Shown here: piece after piece, positions 17,983-29,503 of the stretch
How the letters are laid out: each line of letters starts with the position of its first letter
How positions within the stretch are numbered: the stretch's first letter is position 1
Made by a program: the position numbers and the translations under genes
The notes under the pieces: model-generated
What the model was told of the DNA's origin: nothing
The model's input: the letters and a program-made list of their open reading frames with translations, nothing else
Database searches by the model: none
Assembly (NCBI GenBank): GCA_018136815.1
Contig: CM030939.1
Coordinates: 4,271,419-4,335,418 of the forward strand
Source of the DNA: Isochrysis galbana
Lineage: Eukaryota; Haptophyta; Isochrysidales; Isochrysidaceae
Length of the DNA: 64,000 bases
Reading direction: 5' to 3'

Positions 17983-20963
17983 AGTTCAAACTATAACAAT
18001 AGTTACAACAGTCCGTTGGGGTTTGAAAGACTGTATTATACATATGTCTTCGGCCCTCGTAGAAAGACAGTCCAAAGACAGTGGGAAAGACACATACAAA
18101 AAATCTTCTTAAAAATCCCCGCTACTTGTGCGGTATGAGGCAGTGTGCTCGTGGACCTCCCTACTACCCTACCTTATACCTTAACCCTCGTACATGCCTA
18201 GTCCTCCTGGAGGACGCTAATCGCTTCTCGAGTATGTTGGAGCCCCTAGGGGTCTTTGGCGGGGCCCTTTGCCCTTTGAGACACATATAGGCCCCCTTGC
18301 GGGCTTGGGTAGAAGTACCAAGAATAAACTCGTCAATAATGCTTGGTTTTAGAAGCGCGGGAGAACGTTGCCACGAAAGCGCGGGCAGGGTGGGGCGCGA
18401 GGTCCGCTGAAGAAGGCCGAGCGAGTGTCAACTCAAAAGGGTTTGTGTGGGTACAGTCAGTGCTCTGTGGACAAGCCCAAGCGCCCCCAGCACAAGTGTT
18501 TGGCCTGTATGTGGAGGGACGGGCGCCTTCTACCATATCCATATGCAGTGCTTTTTTGCGTGCCACCGGTGTCTAGTCGAGTAGTTTGGGGGTTTTCGCC
18601 GTTTTTTGGCGGTTTTCGCGTTTTCGTCGATTTCGCATCTCTCAAATGTCACTATAACTTCATGCACATGTGCTTGGCTGCTTTGGGGGTTCTAATCTGC
18701 CTATGTACACATGGTCCGGCACAAAAATTCTGTCGTTTGAGCGCCCCGACCCGAATGCCAGCCCCCCCTTTTCGGGGTTTTAGGCATGTACTAGGGTTAA
18801 CCCCTAACAACCCCCTTGCCCTTCCCCAGTTCCCTCTTTAGCGGAGAAGCTGGTTCTGGGGAGGCCGCGCGCGCTGCTTCGGCCAGGAGTTGGAGAGAAG
18901 GGGGCGGGAGACTGTGTCAACTCCTTCGCTCTGGCTCAGCTTGTATCAACTTTTCTTATACCTCATAGAATTTCTCTTACTGCCCGTTGGGGTCTTTACT
19001 AAAAAGGGGTAAGCTACCTTAGGTGATGTTTCGTATATCAAGACCTCTCGCAGCGGGAAAGACATATACATATATACCGGGGGGGGGCGGGAGCGGGAGA
19101 TCGGGACTTAAGCCGCGCTATGCCTAGCTAGGGTGCCGTGTGTGTGAGTGTGTGAGTGTGTACGTGTGTACTGTGTGTGGGTGTCCGAGTCGCATGTGAC
19201 ACGTGACCACAATTATGAGTACGGTATAATGGTATCATGTGTTGTGTGTTGTACCAACACCAACACCAACCAATGAGCCGATGCCGCGCCTCGTGCCTAA
19301 TATCTGAGTGTTATTGAGCCAAGTGGATATTGCCATCTAGGTACATGTAGATAGTGTCCGGCTGCCATCTAGGAACAGGAACATGTGGATAGTGAAAATG
19401 CGAGACTATACAGTAGATATCTAGGTATCTTACAAACATGTTCCATGCCTTACTGCGGAAGGGGGGGGGGGACGGCGGAGGGGCGGAGGGGGGGGAGGAA
19501 ATCTGCGGAAGGGGGGGGGGGGGGGGGGCGGAGGGGGGGAAGGAAATCTGCGGGGGGGGGGAGTTCTGTTACCTGCATTTCTTACCTTAAACGCGTGGAC
19601 AATTACCGTAACGGTAAAAATAAATAAAACTCAAATCCTCGAATTTCGAGACGAAAATCGGCGAACCAGGACTTGAGCCCAGGGAGAATCCGAATCTGCA
19701 CGCCTTGCATGACCACGAAGAACATAGAAGACGGTATATAACGAAGAAGGCTCGTACTCATGCCAAAATATTCATGCCAAAAGGCCTGAATATAACACAT
19801 GTGCATTGTGCATGTGCGCCGGGCAGCTGGCAAACTCTGGATGCAGGACGAGAAGGCCGTCCTCTCACGCATCACGGACCTCATCACCCAGAATGAGGCA
19901 AGGGTGGTCGCCTACCAGCAGAACGCAGAACGACATTGACACCATCCACAGGATCGAGGACGCGGAGAAGGAAAAGAAGACGAAGAAGATGAAGATTTAA
20001 GGCTGCTTGACGCTGATGGGTTTTATGAAAGGCGCGTTCTGAAAGCGCGCGGCGCGATGTGTTCACCGTAGGTATATTAAAAGTCAGCAATAGGGTCTAT
20101 GAATATTGTTGTATAAATGACTATGGACATTTGATGGCTCTATTTGATTGATGTCCCATAATTGACGGAACGATACCTTCGACCTTCGAATCCACGCGGG
20201 GCATTCTTGCGCCACAAAAATGTCCCCACACGCTCTTATACTTATACTTTGTGCTACTATTGGTTTCGCGTGCGTTTGTGTGAATGTGCGTTTGCGTGAA
20301 TGTAGTGAGAATCTTAGCCTGCGAGTATAGGATTGCGATGCGAGCGGCGATGGCGCTCGCCCTTGCGCAAGCTGCCGTGGTTGCCTACTGGGCACCATGG
20401 CGAATACGCGCCAGCTGCCGGCGTGCCCTCACCCAGACGATCTCCAAAAGTGAGATCAGCCTTACAGCCCTGGCGGGCCCGATGAGGGTCGGTGGTTAGC
20501 GGACCCCCTTTTTGCCACTGTGACAAGGACTGCGCACCCGTACCGAGGTACAAGTGTGGAACCGACCGTTCCATGCTCAGGCTTCTAGCGCCCTGGCCCC
20601 GGCACGAAACATACTAATGGAAGGCCCTAGGACACAAGGAGACGATGGAATATCGGCCGGTGTGCAAATGGCACAAATCAAATAGACGAGCCAACGGCTC
20701 GGAGAGTAAAAGCCCTTTGAAAGAGCATTGGGGGAATATGGGCGAAGGCTAAGCAGTATCGTGCTCATATCCGCTACAATGCACACAAGGCCTTTTCATG
20801 TTGCCAACGCCTTGAGAGGTTTCGCCGTGTCCCCTAGAGATTCTAGCCATGCCGTGCTGAGTGGCGAAGCCGGCCAGACTGCATCAGCCGACAATCTGAA
20901 CGAGGCCGCGTGCGCAATTTTGTGCCGGTCAAGCGCTCGGAAAGTCGACGGTTCCCGTGAATG
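17983..20963. other. Repeat-rich intergenic region
   Basis: 18368-18540 encodes a short Cys-bearing stretch (CGYSQCSVDKPKRPQHKCLAC) of unknown origin, without a supportable gene model. 19130-19180 is GT-rich and 19460-19562 is a long G tract. 19590-19690 is an inverted relative of 54600-54715. 19850-20000 reads as a small Glu/Lys-rich coding-like fragment broken by a frame change. Nothing else is supportable up to the convergent gene end at 20964. Confidence 0.4.
18760..18945 (-). repeat. Second copy of the LINE 3' tail
   Basis: On the minus strand it carries GTCTCCCGCCCCCTTCTCTC, AACTCCTGGCCGA, CGCGCGGCCTCCCC and AACTGGGGAAGGG. These are the blocks of the tail at 5480-5625 in the same order. 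No LINE coding sequence precedes it, so it is a very short truncated insertion. Confidence 0.6.
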
Positions 20964-23900
20964 TCATGGTGCCGAGAAGACGGCTGCATGCTTCGGAACA
21001 TCTGATCGCGTCTTGCCGGCGGAGAGCGATCGCTTCATGGCTTCGCGGCCGAAATTGGCGGGTCCGAAGGTAGAATCAAGCGCGCTCGCAAGCGATGGCG
21101 CGTTCTCAATGATCTGCACAGCAGTTGCCGCCCCGATGGATGCAAGGAGATCATCGCACAATTGTAGCTGCTCGGCAACGCATCCCGAGGTGGGCTCGCC
21201 AACAGCTTGCAAAACTTCGAAGATGATAAAGAAGGCCTCCTGCACGTCTCGCCGATTGGCCTCGAGATTAATACATTCGTCTGCCCAGAGAAAATCTAGC
21301 ACGTGCTTGCGGTACGTGTCAAGCATCGTGTTGAGCACCCCGTACGAGCACTTGCTCTTGTTGTCGATGATTGCGCAAGCCTCAATGAGCGAGCGCAGTG
21401 CAACGCCAAGATGGGAGAGATGTGCGAGCCTGCCGACTCGCGATCGGAATAGCCGTAGCACGGGCGCAAGGACGGTGGCAAGCGGAGGAGGCGCGGCAAC
21501 ATCGAGCACTCCGAGCTCGAGTAGTGCGCTGCACGCAGCAAGGGCGTCGCCGCCGCGCCATGCTCTGCCACCACGAGCGAGCAGCCGGTGGCGATAGCGA
21601 GAATCATCACAGCCACCGGTAGCGGCCTCTACGAGCATAGCGATCGATGCATGCGCATGCGTCAAGAAGATGGAGCGACGCGATTGCATACGTCTCGGAG
21701 GCAAGGCCACAACAGGGTCAGTAGACGTGTTGCTATGTCCGAGGAAGATGAAGTGGTACCTCTTGGTCATCGCGACGTATCTAGCATGACTGGCATTGTG
21801 GCGTCCACTTGACTCGACGTCGTCCCCGACAGCCCCGATGAGGACGCAGCAGTGCAATTTGACTTCTGCATCGGATGCGCCGCTCATGTACGAGATGAGC
21901 TCGCGGGTCGCTTGCTTGGGGAATTCAGCGAGGCCAGGCCCAGTCCAATTCTGGTCCCCAAAAGCCAAGGAGCGGACCAAATGCATGGTATTCGAGTGCA
22001 TTGCCACCACTGCGCTTACAATGCGAGAGCAGTATATGGCAATGGCCTTGTCGAGCCCGCTACCTCGAATGACGTAGTCCTCACGCAGGTGCACCTCGTA
22101 CGGCGGCAGGGCTCGGCGACGGCCCTCAGAAGCCGGACTCGCGTTCTCGCTAGAGCTCATTGCCACCGAAACATTCACAAAGGCAGTGAAGATGAACGTC
22201 TCGTACTCTTGGATCACAGTGTGACGAGCAACGTCGATCACCTCGGGCCCAAGCTCGCTTCGGAGTCGGAGCACCCCGGCCAGGTCGGTGTACGCAAGGG
22301 CGTGGCAGTGCCCGTACAAGCACGGGTTCCCAACGGCATCCGCGCTGATACGAATCTCGGAAATGAGTACCCGGTGCAATTCCATCAACGCTTCCGCAGC
22401 GGCATCACCCCGCGCATGGCCTCGTCGGCGCGGCCCTAGGGATCGATCCCGCGACGCAGGCGGCGGCATGCGGCAGACAAGACAGCCGGGAATCACGGCG
22501 GCCGACTCGGGCGCTGGCAACATTGTGGCCCCGCACGCACGCACTAGTGCATCGTCATCCTCACGCCACATCTCGAAGGCGACGGCGGAGCGCTTCATAC
22601 CGAGCAGTGCGGAAGTGAAGGGATTATGTGGGAGCCGCGAGGCACTCGTGAGCGAGAGCAGCACCGCCTCCACTGCCGCGTCGAGGCGAGAGTCTGTCAC
22701 GTACTGCAAGAGCACAGCCTCATTGTGAGCCACGGGTGGGTACGCTCGGCTCGCCTTCAACCGCTCTCGTTCCGCGGCCAAATCGATCCTCCGCTCGCGC
22801 ATGGGAGGCGGCTGCATTGACAGCGGGACCTGAACGTCGGCCGTTGCAGCAAAGACTTGCCGGCAGAATTCGCTCAATCCGGTGCTCAGCGTCATTAGCG
22901 TATCGCACATTTGCCGGCTGACAAAGTTGACCGCGCGTGCGAAAGCCAGGAGGCGACGCGCAAGCTCGCGCCGAGAGTGCTCATCGGCGGGAAGACGCAG
23001 CGATCCGCTGGCGTCCGACGCATCAGTCATCATGCGCCGGAGCATAGGTTCGAGAGGCGCAAGATCACCCCAGCGCTCAGCGAGTAGTAGCCGCGACAAT
23101 TCCCGGCAGTGGGTGAGCCACTGACGGCAGAGAAGTTGAGCTGCTCGCGCACCCTTCCCGTGCTCGAGAGAGAGCGGGGCAACGGCTAATATCATCCGAG
23201 CAACAGTGGAGAACGCGTGCGCGATAGCCGCTAGCACAGTCGCATCCGAGCTTAGGAAGACAGCGAGCTCGGGGAGCAATGGCTTTCGTTCGGCGTTATT
23301 CAGATGTGGCAGCAGTAGCACAGCGGCTTCGGCGACATGCATGTACTGGCCTTTGGTGAGAGCTTGCGAAAGCTGTCGCTTCAGGAAAGAGGCGTGGTGG
23401 AGCTGGGCTTTGTTGGGGGCGGCAGCACTGCGTCGATTTTCGGGGAGAGCCAAATAGGCGATGCCCTCGCTCTCCTCTGGCCATGCGCACGTAAACAACA
23501 ATGAGAGAGCGGGCGGCGTGATCTCGGTACGATCGCCCTGTATGGCGAAGCCAACTGCCGGCCCGCTGCTATTATCCGTTGCTGCGCGACGCCGCCCACT
23601 GCTGGCACCTGTATATGCGAATATGAAGCTCTTCTGCACACTGATGTACTTCGACTGCGGAGGCTCATCCTCACGACGCCTCGGCGCGTGTGGTCCCTCC
23701 TCCTCGACCACTGCGACCGCAATGAACACGTGCAAATATATCGGGTGACCAGAAAGTGCTGCAGCTCGTATAGCACGCCGGCAAGCCGGCGACAATGGCG
23801 ATGTGCGCAGCTCTGCTGCGCTAAAGCTGAGTAGCCGCGCCCACCGTGTGTGCAAAATGCCGCTCAAGCGACCTGATGTTGGCGTCATGAGTGGCGCCGC

Positions 23901-24947
23901 GTCGTGTTCATGCCCAATGATGGCCGAGTCTTCCTCGACATCTTTCTCATCGGCTTCAGAAGCATTAACGTCATCGGAACCCCGCCCCTGAACGGCATAA
24001 ACCTCGAGGCCGTCGACGAAATGATGATGCGAGGCATCCAGCGCCAACACCGTACTCGTGATTCGCGTCTGCAACGCTTCCAGAGCTACCTCCAGAGAGT
24101 CGGGCGGGCCCGCAGTGGAGAAGTGCTCAAACACCTCAATGGCGGGTACTTGCCCCATCAACCGCGGCGCCCACAGCCCAGAGACGCCAACAGCCGAGGT
24201 GGCATTCACCAACAATTGATCTGCGCTTCCCCGCACAGCGATCCGGTCATTGAAGGCAGCGATCAGGCCCGTAGGCTGCAGCAGCTGTTGCGCTCGTTCG
24301 AGGGCTGTGGGGTCGATAACTGGAACCAGCTCAGCCGAGCATGCCCCATGCGGGCTCAGCTGGACTAGCCGCGAGTCCATTCCGCAGCGCGCCACATTGG
24401 ATGGCTCGTCCCAAATACGCTGACTGTACTGTCTGCGGTCGAGGTCATTCTGTGGCCAACCATGCGAGGAGCACATCTCCTCGCGCCGGAGCATCCGGAT
24501 GACGGAGGGGTAGGGGGACCAGCGCAGGTGGAGCTCGCTCAGGACGGCCTGGACGCAGCTGGACAGTCTCTCCTCCACCCGATGGATCTCGAAGTACTGG
24601 CGGAGCTGGCGTGCACGCGCGCCAGCAAAGCCGCCTGCTGCCTCAGCATGCTTGAGCCTGTTGTAAGCCATATCGACAGCGAGGTCGAGGGTGGCGTCCG
24701 TGTCGAGCTTCGGCTGCCGTTTTGCCTCCTCGACGCGTTGTTGGCCTGCTTTGCCTCTCTTGGTCCCACGCTCCCCTCTCTTCTGGCCGGCCCCCTCGGT
24801 GGGCTGGCCCATGGCCGGCAGACACCCGCCTCCACCTGTCCGCTTTCCCCACCTCCTCCGCCTCTCTCCCTCTCCCTCCCCCTCTCCTCCTCCCCTCCCT
24901 CTCTCTGCTCTTTCCTTCTCACGGAGAGTGGACTTGTGACCTGTCAA
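20964..24947 (-). CDS. Large hypothetical protein, 1,327 aa, intronless
   Basis: A single uninterrupted minus-strand frame of nearly 4 kb, far longer than chance in this DNA. The first ~75 residues are Gly/Arg/Glu-rich. Residues ~105-150 (ARQLRQYFEIHRVEERLSSC then LRWSPYPSVIRML) resemble the small Dpy-30/RIIa-type docking helices found in several ciliary proteins; this is a pattern impression only. The rest is a mix of predicted helices, with acidic inserts near residues 325-345. I recognise no enzyme motif. Met 46 is an alternative start after the low-complexity lead. The coding call rests on length and composition; function is unknown. Confidence 0.7.
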   Translation of the reverse strand: MTGHKSTLREKERAERGRGGGEGEGEGERRRRWGKRTGGGGCLPAMGQPTEGAGQKRGERGTKRGKAGQQRVEEAKRQPKLDTDATLDLAVDMAYNRLKHAEAAGGFAGARARQLRQYFEIHRVEERLSSCVQAVLSELHLRWSPYPSVIRMLRREEMCSSHGWPQNDLDRRQYSQRIWDEPSNVARCGMDSRLVQLSPHGACSAELVPVIDPTALERAQQLLQPTGLIAAFNDRIAVRGSADQLLVNATSAVGVSGLWAPRLMGQVPAIEVFEHFSTAGPPDSLEVALEALQTRITSTVLALDASHHHFVDGLEVYAVQGRGSDDVNASEADEKDVEEDSAIIGHEHDAAPLMTPTSGRLSGILHTRWARLLSFSAAELRTSPLSPACRRAIRAAALSGHPIYLHVFIAVAVVEEEGPHAPRRREDEPPQSKYISVQKSFIFAYTGASSGRRRAATDNSSGPAVGFAIQGDRTEITPPALSLLFTCAWPEESEGIAYLALPENRRSAAAPNKAQLHHASFLKRQLSQALTKGQYMHVAEAAVLLLPHLNNAERKPLLPELAVFLSSDATVLAAIAHAFSTVARMILAVAPLSLEHGKGARAAQLLCRQWLTHCRELSRLLLAERWGDLAPLEPMLRRMMTDASDASGSLRLPADEHSRRELARRLLAFARAVNFVSRQMCDTLMTLSTGLSEFCRQVFAATADVQVPLSMQPPPMRERRIDLAAERERLKASRAYPPVAHNEAVLLQYVTDSRLDAAVEAVLLSLTSASRLPHNPFTSALLGMKRSAVAFEMWREDDDALVRACGATMLPAPESAAVIPGCLVCRMPPPASRDRSLGPRRRGHARGDAAAEALMELHRVLISEIRISADAVGNPCLYGHCHALAYTDLAGVLRLRSELGPEVIDVARHTVIQEYETFIFTAFVNVSVAMSSSENASPASEGRRRALPPYEVHLREDYVIRGSGLDKAIAIYCSRIVSAVVAMHSNTMHLVRSLAFGDQNWTGPGLAEFPKQATRELISYMSGASDAEVKLHCCVLIGAVGDDVESSGRHNASHARYVAMTKRYHFIFLGHSNTSTDPVVALPPRRMQSRRSIFLTHAHASIAMLVEAATGGCDDSRYRHRLLARGGRAWRGGDALAACSALLELGVLDVAAPPPLATVLAPVLRLFRSRVGRLAHLSHLGVALRSLIEACAIIDNKSKCSYGVLNTMLDTYRKHVLDFLWADECINLEANRRDVQEAFFIIFEVLQAVGEPTSGCVAEQLQLCDDLLASIGAATAVQIIENAPSLASALDSTFGPANFGREAMKRSLSAGKTRSDVPKHAAVFSAP

Positions 24948-25244
24948 ACATCTCTTTACACATGCAGGGTTTCACGGTAAGCGTTCACACCGTTACTAGA
25001 TGTGACTTCTCTCCGGATTGCGCTCTTCCGCCAGGGGCTGAGCCGGGTCCCCTCGGAGAGCAGGCCACGCACGGATGCTCCGCCAGCAAAAGGATGTACA
25101 GCGCGATGCTCACTCCGAACCAGATCCCGACCCTTTTGTTGCCCATCTTTGTTGCTGTTAACGACTACGACTACCATGAAGGCCGCAATCACAGCATACC
25201 AGAAGATGAGGAAGGGAGGAAGGGTAAGGGTATCAGTTCTGTCG

Positions 25245-26072
25245 GTCGATCGACGTTATAGTTATAGTAATCACTGAAGGCGCCGTCGATAACGATACTG
25301 TAAATCCACATGGTTTGTCCACCCTAAAGATATGTAACAAAAATATCTAGTGCGCTGATTGGCGATGATTGGTTGCGGCCGACCAAAATACAAAATACGA
25401 CCCCCCTCGGGCTAAGGTTGCACTTTCTTAGTTGGTCCCGGGTTCGCCTCGGAGGAGTCCCTGAAATGAGGGGTGGCGAGTGTCAGCCAATAGCCAATAG
25501 CCCGGTCAATCACTAGCAGTAGCAGGGGGGTGCGGAGGGCACCATCGGTAATGGTAATGGGCAAACGAGGGCCTAACTAAGCTCCCTATCTATTTCTATT
25601 TCTATTATTTATATGAGCTATATGTTCTGGTATGAGAAGAAGAAGAAGGTGTGCAACCCGAGGTTAATTTTTCACCCGCGACCTCCCCCCCATTTTGGTA
25701 TAAAACTGTAGAAGCAGCCACACTTTGGATGGCAGATCGGCGCCTCGCCGCTCCTCATTTGAGGGACTCCTCCCTGACAAGCCCAGCCCCCCTGAGTGAA
25801 AGTGAGACTCGAGACTCGCCATCCACCCGCCACCCGGGTCCAACTTCAACTTCCAACTTCCAACTTAGAAAGTGCAACCTGAGGGATTTTTTGTCGGCCG
25901 CAACCAATCAGCGCACCCGCTCTTGTTGCATTGTCGTTGTAGTTTTAGGCTTTAGGGTGGACACATAAAACATAAAACTACCCGGCCAGCGCCGCTACCG
26001 CTAGCTAGCGCCGAACCGTTTCGATACACACTATCGAAGGCGCCTTCAGTGATTACTACAACGTCGATCGAC
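25245..26072. mobile_element. Foldback (long inverted repeat) element
   Basis: The ends GTCGATCGACGTT...TAGTAATCACTGAAGGCGCC (25245-25284) and their reverse complement (26037-26072) match apart from a short indel. Further inward the same order recurs on both arms: GTCCACCCTAAAG, GTGCGCTGATTGG, TTGGTTGCGGCCGAC, GGTTGCACTTTCT, and GGAGGAGTCCCT with ATGAGG. The arms are ~240-330 bp with gaps, around a loop of ~250 bp. The loop holds a repeat shared with 7628-7725. No transposase is encoded, so it is probably a non-autonomous foldback or MITE-like element. Confidence 0.75.
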
Positions 26073-26279
26073 TGTGGCGCCCGCTGGCCGACGAGTCGAG
26101 GGGCGGAAAATTCAACGAATTCGTCGAGGTCGAGGTCGCGTTCCGTCGAAAGAGACGGAACGTGAACGTGACCTCGAGTTCACACATTCGATGTGATGTT
26201 GCACCCTTGAGCGTCGTGGAGCGCGCTAGTTTTGTAGAGATTGAGGTGCCCTCTTTGCAGGGGTATCACGTTGAGAATT

Positions 26280-26480
26280 GTAGTCTTGTAAAGCATCTTG
26301 TATCTTGTTGGCTAGCATGCCTAGCCACTAGCCACATACACCGGGCGACCGGGCGAGCCATGCACCAATTGCGCCCCCCCCCCCCCATCGCGGGGTAGGG
26401 ACTCCGTTGCCGTCGAGGGCTTCGGCCCCGAAGCACTAGGATGAAACCAGCACAGACAAGAAAACTCTAACAAAGGGGCG
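26280..26480. repeat. Dispersed repeat, inverted partner of 1085-1240
   Basis: GTTGGCTAGCATGCC, CCACATACACCGG, CCATCGCGGGGTAGGG and GACTCCGTTGCCGTCGAGGG match the reverse complement of 1090-1235. Beyond the shared part, GAAGCACTAGGATGAAACCAG and AAGAAAACTCT are related to the short repeats at 37740-37830 and 47845-47920. Confidence 0.6.
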
Positions 26481-26687
26481 GCCGACGGCCGATTAAACCA
26501 GCACCAACCAGAAAACTCTGAGTAAAAGCAAAAAATCAGCAGAAAATAATAACAGAGAAAAAAGTCTCCAGCTATGTACTAGAAGAGCTCTACTAATAGC
26601 TGGTGGCAATTGGATCACTATTACTCCTACCCTACGGCTTTCAGCCTCGGACCGACCATCGGCGCCAGTCTCTCTCTCCGCTCGGCC

Positions 26688-27323
26688 ATGCCGCCGCCCC
26701 TCCCTGCCACGCGCCTCGGCTTCGACCTTACGCCGGCGGGTAAGCCAATCGTGATCGAGTTCTACCTAGACTTCATCTGCCCTTTCAGCACCAAGATGTA
26801 CAGGACCGTCTACCATCAAGTGCTGGAGAAGTTCGGCCCATCGGTGAATTTCGTTCTCCATCAAGTTCCTCAGCCGTGGCATGCACAGGGCTCATACGTG
26901 CACGAGGCGGCGATCTGCGTTCGCGAGGTGGCTCCATCTAAGTACGCTGCCTTCGTCATGTCCATTGCCGATGCCTTCGATAACAAGGGCATGTTCACAG
27001 ATTCAGACACTTGGAACAAGACGCGTGCGCAGGTGTACGCGGACCTCATCGCACTCGCCGCGCAGACGCTCTCTGAGTCGGAGGTGAAGAAGGTTGAATC
27101 GATGCTTCAACCTAAGGGGGATAGTCATGCGGGAAATCAGGCCATGCAGCAGATGAAATGGATCACCAAAGGCCACCGGTCGCGTGCGGTCCACATCACA
27201 CCGACCGTCTACGTGAATGGGGTTGAGGCAAGCATCGTCTCGAGCGGCTGGTCGGGGGAACAGTGGGAGAAGTTTCTCACTCCACTTGGTTCAGACAGTT
27301 TCCAGGGCAGTCTTCTGGAGTAA
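26688..27323 (+). CDS. DsbA-like thioredoxin-fold protein
   Basis: A 211-aa single exon. An N-terminal strand IVIEFYLDFICPFS places a single Cys in a C-P-F-S motif where two-Cys oxidoreductases have CxxC. Later come VNFVLHQVPQPWHAQGS and HEAAICV, then a helical insertion (ADAFDNKGMFTD..WNKT) and the cis-Pro strand ITPTVYVNGVE. This order fits DsbA/Frn-type thioredoxin-like proteins. With one active-site Cys it would act as a monothiol enzyme or a non-redox relative. The ATG at 26688 starts just ahead of the fold; no signal peptide is clear. Confidence 0.75.
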   Translation: MPPPLPATRLGFDLTPAGKPIVIEFYLDFICPFSTKMYRTVYHQVLEKFGPSVNFVLHQVPQPWHAQGSYVHEAAICVREVAPSKYAAFVMSIADAFDNKGMFTDSDTWNKTRAQVYADLIALAAQTLSESEVKKVESMLQPKGDSHAGNQAMQQMKWITKGHRSRAVHITPTVYVNGVEASIVSSGWSGEQWEKFLTPLGSDSFQGSLLE

Positions 27324-28462
27324 AATGCAAGGTCCCTGTTGAGGGCGCTGCTCGAAGATTGGCGTCGGGAAGGATGACCACAGATGGAGGCAAGCTACAC
27401 ATTTAACGGGCGATTTAGCCTCGCAACAAGAGCACTATCGACCCGCCTTTCTCCTTTACCTGTCTTTGTCGCCCCTCTGAGAAATTCTCGTGTGGCAGGA
27501 GAGGAACCAGTAGATATTGAATCAATCGCCAACGGGTTGCCCCTGCCTTACCGTCATTAGGGAAACTGTGTCATTGTGTGCATAGTCACTTGAAAGAAGT
27601 AGCCAACGTTTCTCGAATGTCCCCCACCTCGGAACGGATTTTTCGAGTCTCCATTTAATATGATAATTAGTGTTGCGGATTAAGGGGGTCCTTGTACACT
27701 TCCCCTTTCGTATGCTCCCGGTTAGGTTTTCCCGCGCGACCCCCTCTCCGTCGTCGCGCCCCGATTCCCGCTCCTCCCTTGCACCATCCCGATCGGTCCC
27801 CCAAGGTGCGGGCCATCAAAAGTCCCGGTGCACGACCCAAATCCGGGAGAAATTATTCACCCCAAAAAATTATAATTACTAGGGTGGCTGACCCCCTCCC
27901 CCAATCAATATAATTACTAAGATGTCCGACCCCCTCCCCCCACAATTATAATTACTAGGGTATTGGAACCGCCCCTTCCCCCCGCCCCTTCCCGCCCCTT
28001 CCCCCCTGCCCCTTTCCCCCGCCCCTTCCCCCCGCCCCTTCCCCCCGCCCCTTTTCCCCCACCTCCCTCCTCGCCCCACCCCATGTAGACCCCGCTCTCA
28101 CTGCCCCCGCAGTGCCTTCCCTGCCCTGCCTTGCCGCTGCCCGCGCTCGCCGCCTCCGTGGAGGAGAGGATGTTGTCTGCACACCATCGTACTTGGCCGC
28201 ACCATGCCACATGGTGCGGCATGGTACAGTGGTGTGGGAGTGGGGGAGGAGGAGGCAGCGTGCGGCATGCAGTAGGTGCAGCATGATGCGGCATGGTGCG
28301 GCATGGTACGGTGGTGTGCAAGTGGGGGAGGAGGCACCGCGCGGCGGCACGCAACGGCCCGCGCGGCATGCGGCAAGTGCAGCATGATGCGGCATGGTGC
28401 GGTGGTGTGGGAGTGGGGGAGCAGGCAGCGCGCGGCGGCGTGTTGTTGCGCGCGCGGCATGC
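27324..28462. other. Intergenic DNA, C-rich low complexity
   Basis: 27900-28075 is built of CCCCTTCCCCCCGCC-type repeats, and 28195-28450 repeats TGCGGCATGGTRCGGTGGTGTG units. Long open frames on both strands here come from the lack of AT bases. No gene is supported. Confidence 0.6.
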
Positions 28463-29503
28463 GGCGGCCCGCGCCCCCCCCCCCGGTGGTCCGTTCCCCC
28501 CCTTCCTCCTGCGCCTAGCTTGGGCTGGCGGCGTCCTTTGTCCCGACTTATCCTGTAACCAGGTGCGAGACTTACCAATTTTTCGGTGTCGGTGGGCCGA
28601 GCTCTCGCTCGCGCCCACCCCCTTCTCCGCGCGCTCTCTCCCCTCTCCTGCGGCACGCGCAATGGCGCGCCTGCGGCAGGCCTGCAGCCTCCCTCCGGCG
28701 ACCCCTGGAGGCTCTTGGAGGCGCGCCGGTTCAGGGGGCAGAGGAGGCTGGCGTTGGGCCCTGGCCGCCCCTGCCTCTCCCAAGCTAGCATACTTTTTAA
28801 CACCCCCTCTCCCCCGGCCCTTCTCCCCCCCGCCATCAGGCGGCTCCCCCCTTACACTACTGGGGGGATAGATAGGGGTGAAGGGCTTAGGGCTTAGATA
28901 TGGTCCGGTGGCCCGCGCCCCCCCCCGGTGATCATTCCCCCCCTTCCTCCTGTGTCTCCGTGTGGGCGGCGGCTTCAGTCCCGACTTAATCCTGTAAACA
29001 GGAGCGGGACTTACCAATTTTTTCGGTGGGCGGAGCTCTTGCTCCGCCCATCCCCTTCTCCGCCCTCTCTCTCCCCTCTCCTGCGGCACGCGCGATGGCG
29101 CGCCTGCGGCAGGCCTCCAGCTGCCCTCTGGCGACCCCTGGAGGCTCCTGGTGCGGCCAGCTCAGGGGGCAGAGGAGGCTGGGGCTAGGCCCTGGCCTCC
29201 CCTGCCTCTCCCTCGCTGGCGCTCTTGAGCCCCAGGGGCCCCCACGCTGCACCTATCTGCCTGTCGACCAAGGGGGGAGGGGGGGTTGGAGCGATGGGCT
29301 GGCCACGAGGGGCCAAGACGAGCTAGCGAATCAGGCGTGCCTGTCAGTGGGAGAGTGAGTCAGCAGTGCAGTGGGCTCCTGGCAAGCCATCAGGCATGCC
29401 AGGAGGATGGATGGTTCCCTCCCGCTCCCCACGGCTGGGGAGGAGTGGAGAAAGGGGGGGGCTCGTGCCCCACCATGCGTGAACCAAGTATAAACTTAGT
29501 TCG
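28463..29503 (+). repeat. Dispersed ~750-bp repeat: one partial and one full copy in tandem
   Basis: 28463-28790 and 28798-29503 share GACTTATCCTGTAA, GGACTTACCAATTTTT, CACGCG(C/A)(A/G)ATGGCGCGCCTG, GGCGACCCCTGGAGGCT and CAGGGGGCAGAGGAGGCTGG. The second runs on to GGCATGCCAGGA and the end motif AGTATAAACTTAGTT. Further copies lie at 34765-35520 (same strand) and 49277-50035 (opposite strand). Confidence 0.85.

Noticed and set aside
19660-19690. B-box-like sequence suggesting a tRNA or tRNA-derived SINE
   Set aside because: No matching A box, acceptor stem or cloverleaf could be drawn. Only a weak single box is present.
26074-26090. TGGCGCCCG, like a tRNA primer-binding site of LTR elements
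   Set aside because: Only nine bases fit. The site sits at the edge of the foldback element, and no LTR boundary could be placed beside it.
27917-29089. Long minus-strand open frames (up to 390 aa) in C-rich DNA
   Set aside because: Open on several frames at once because stop codons are rare in such composition. The region overlaps dispersed repeats, and no domain is present.
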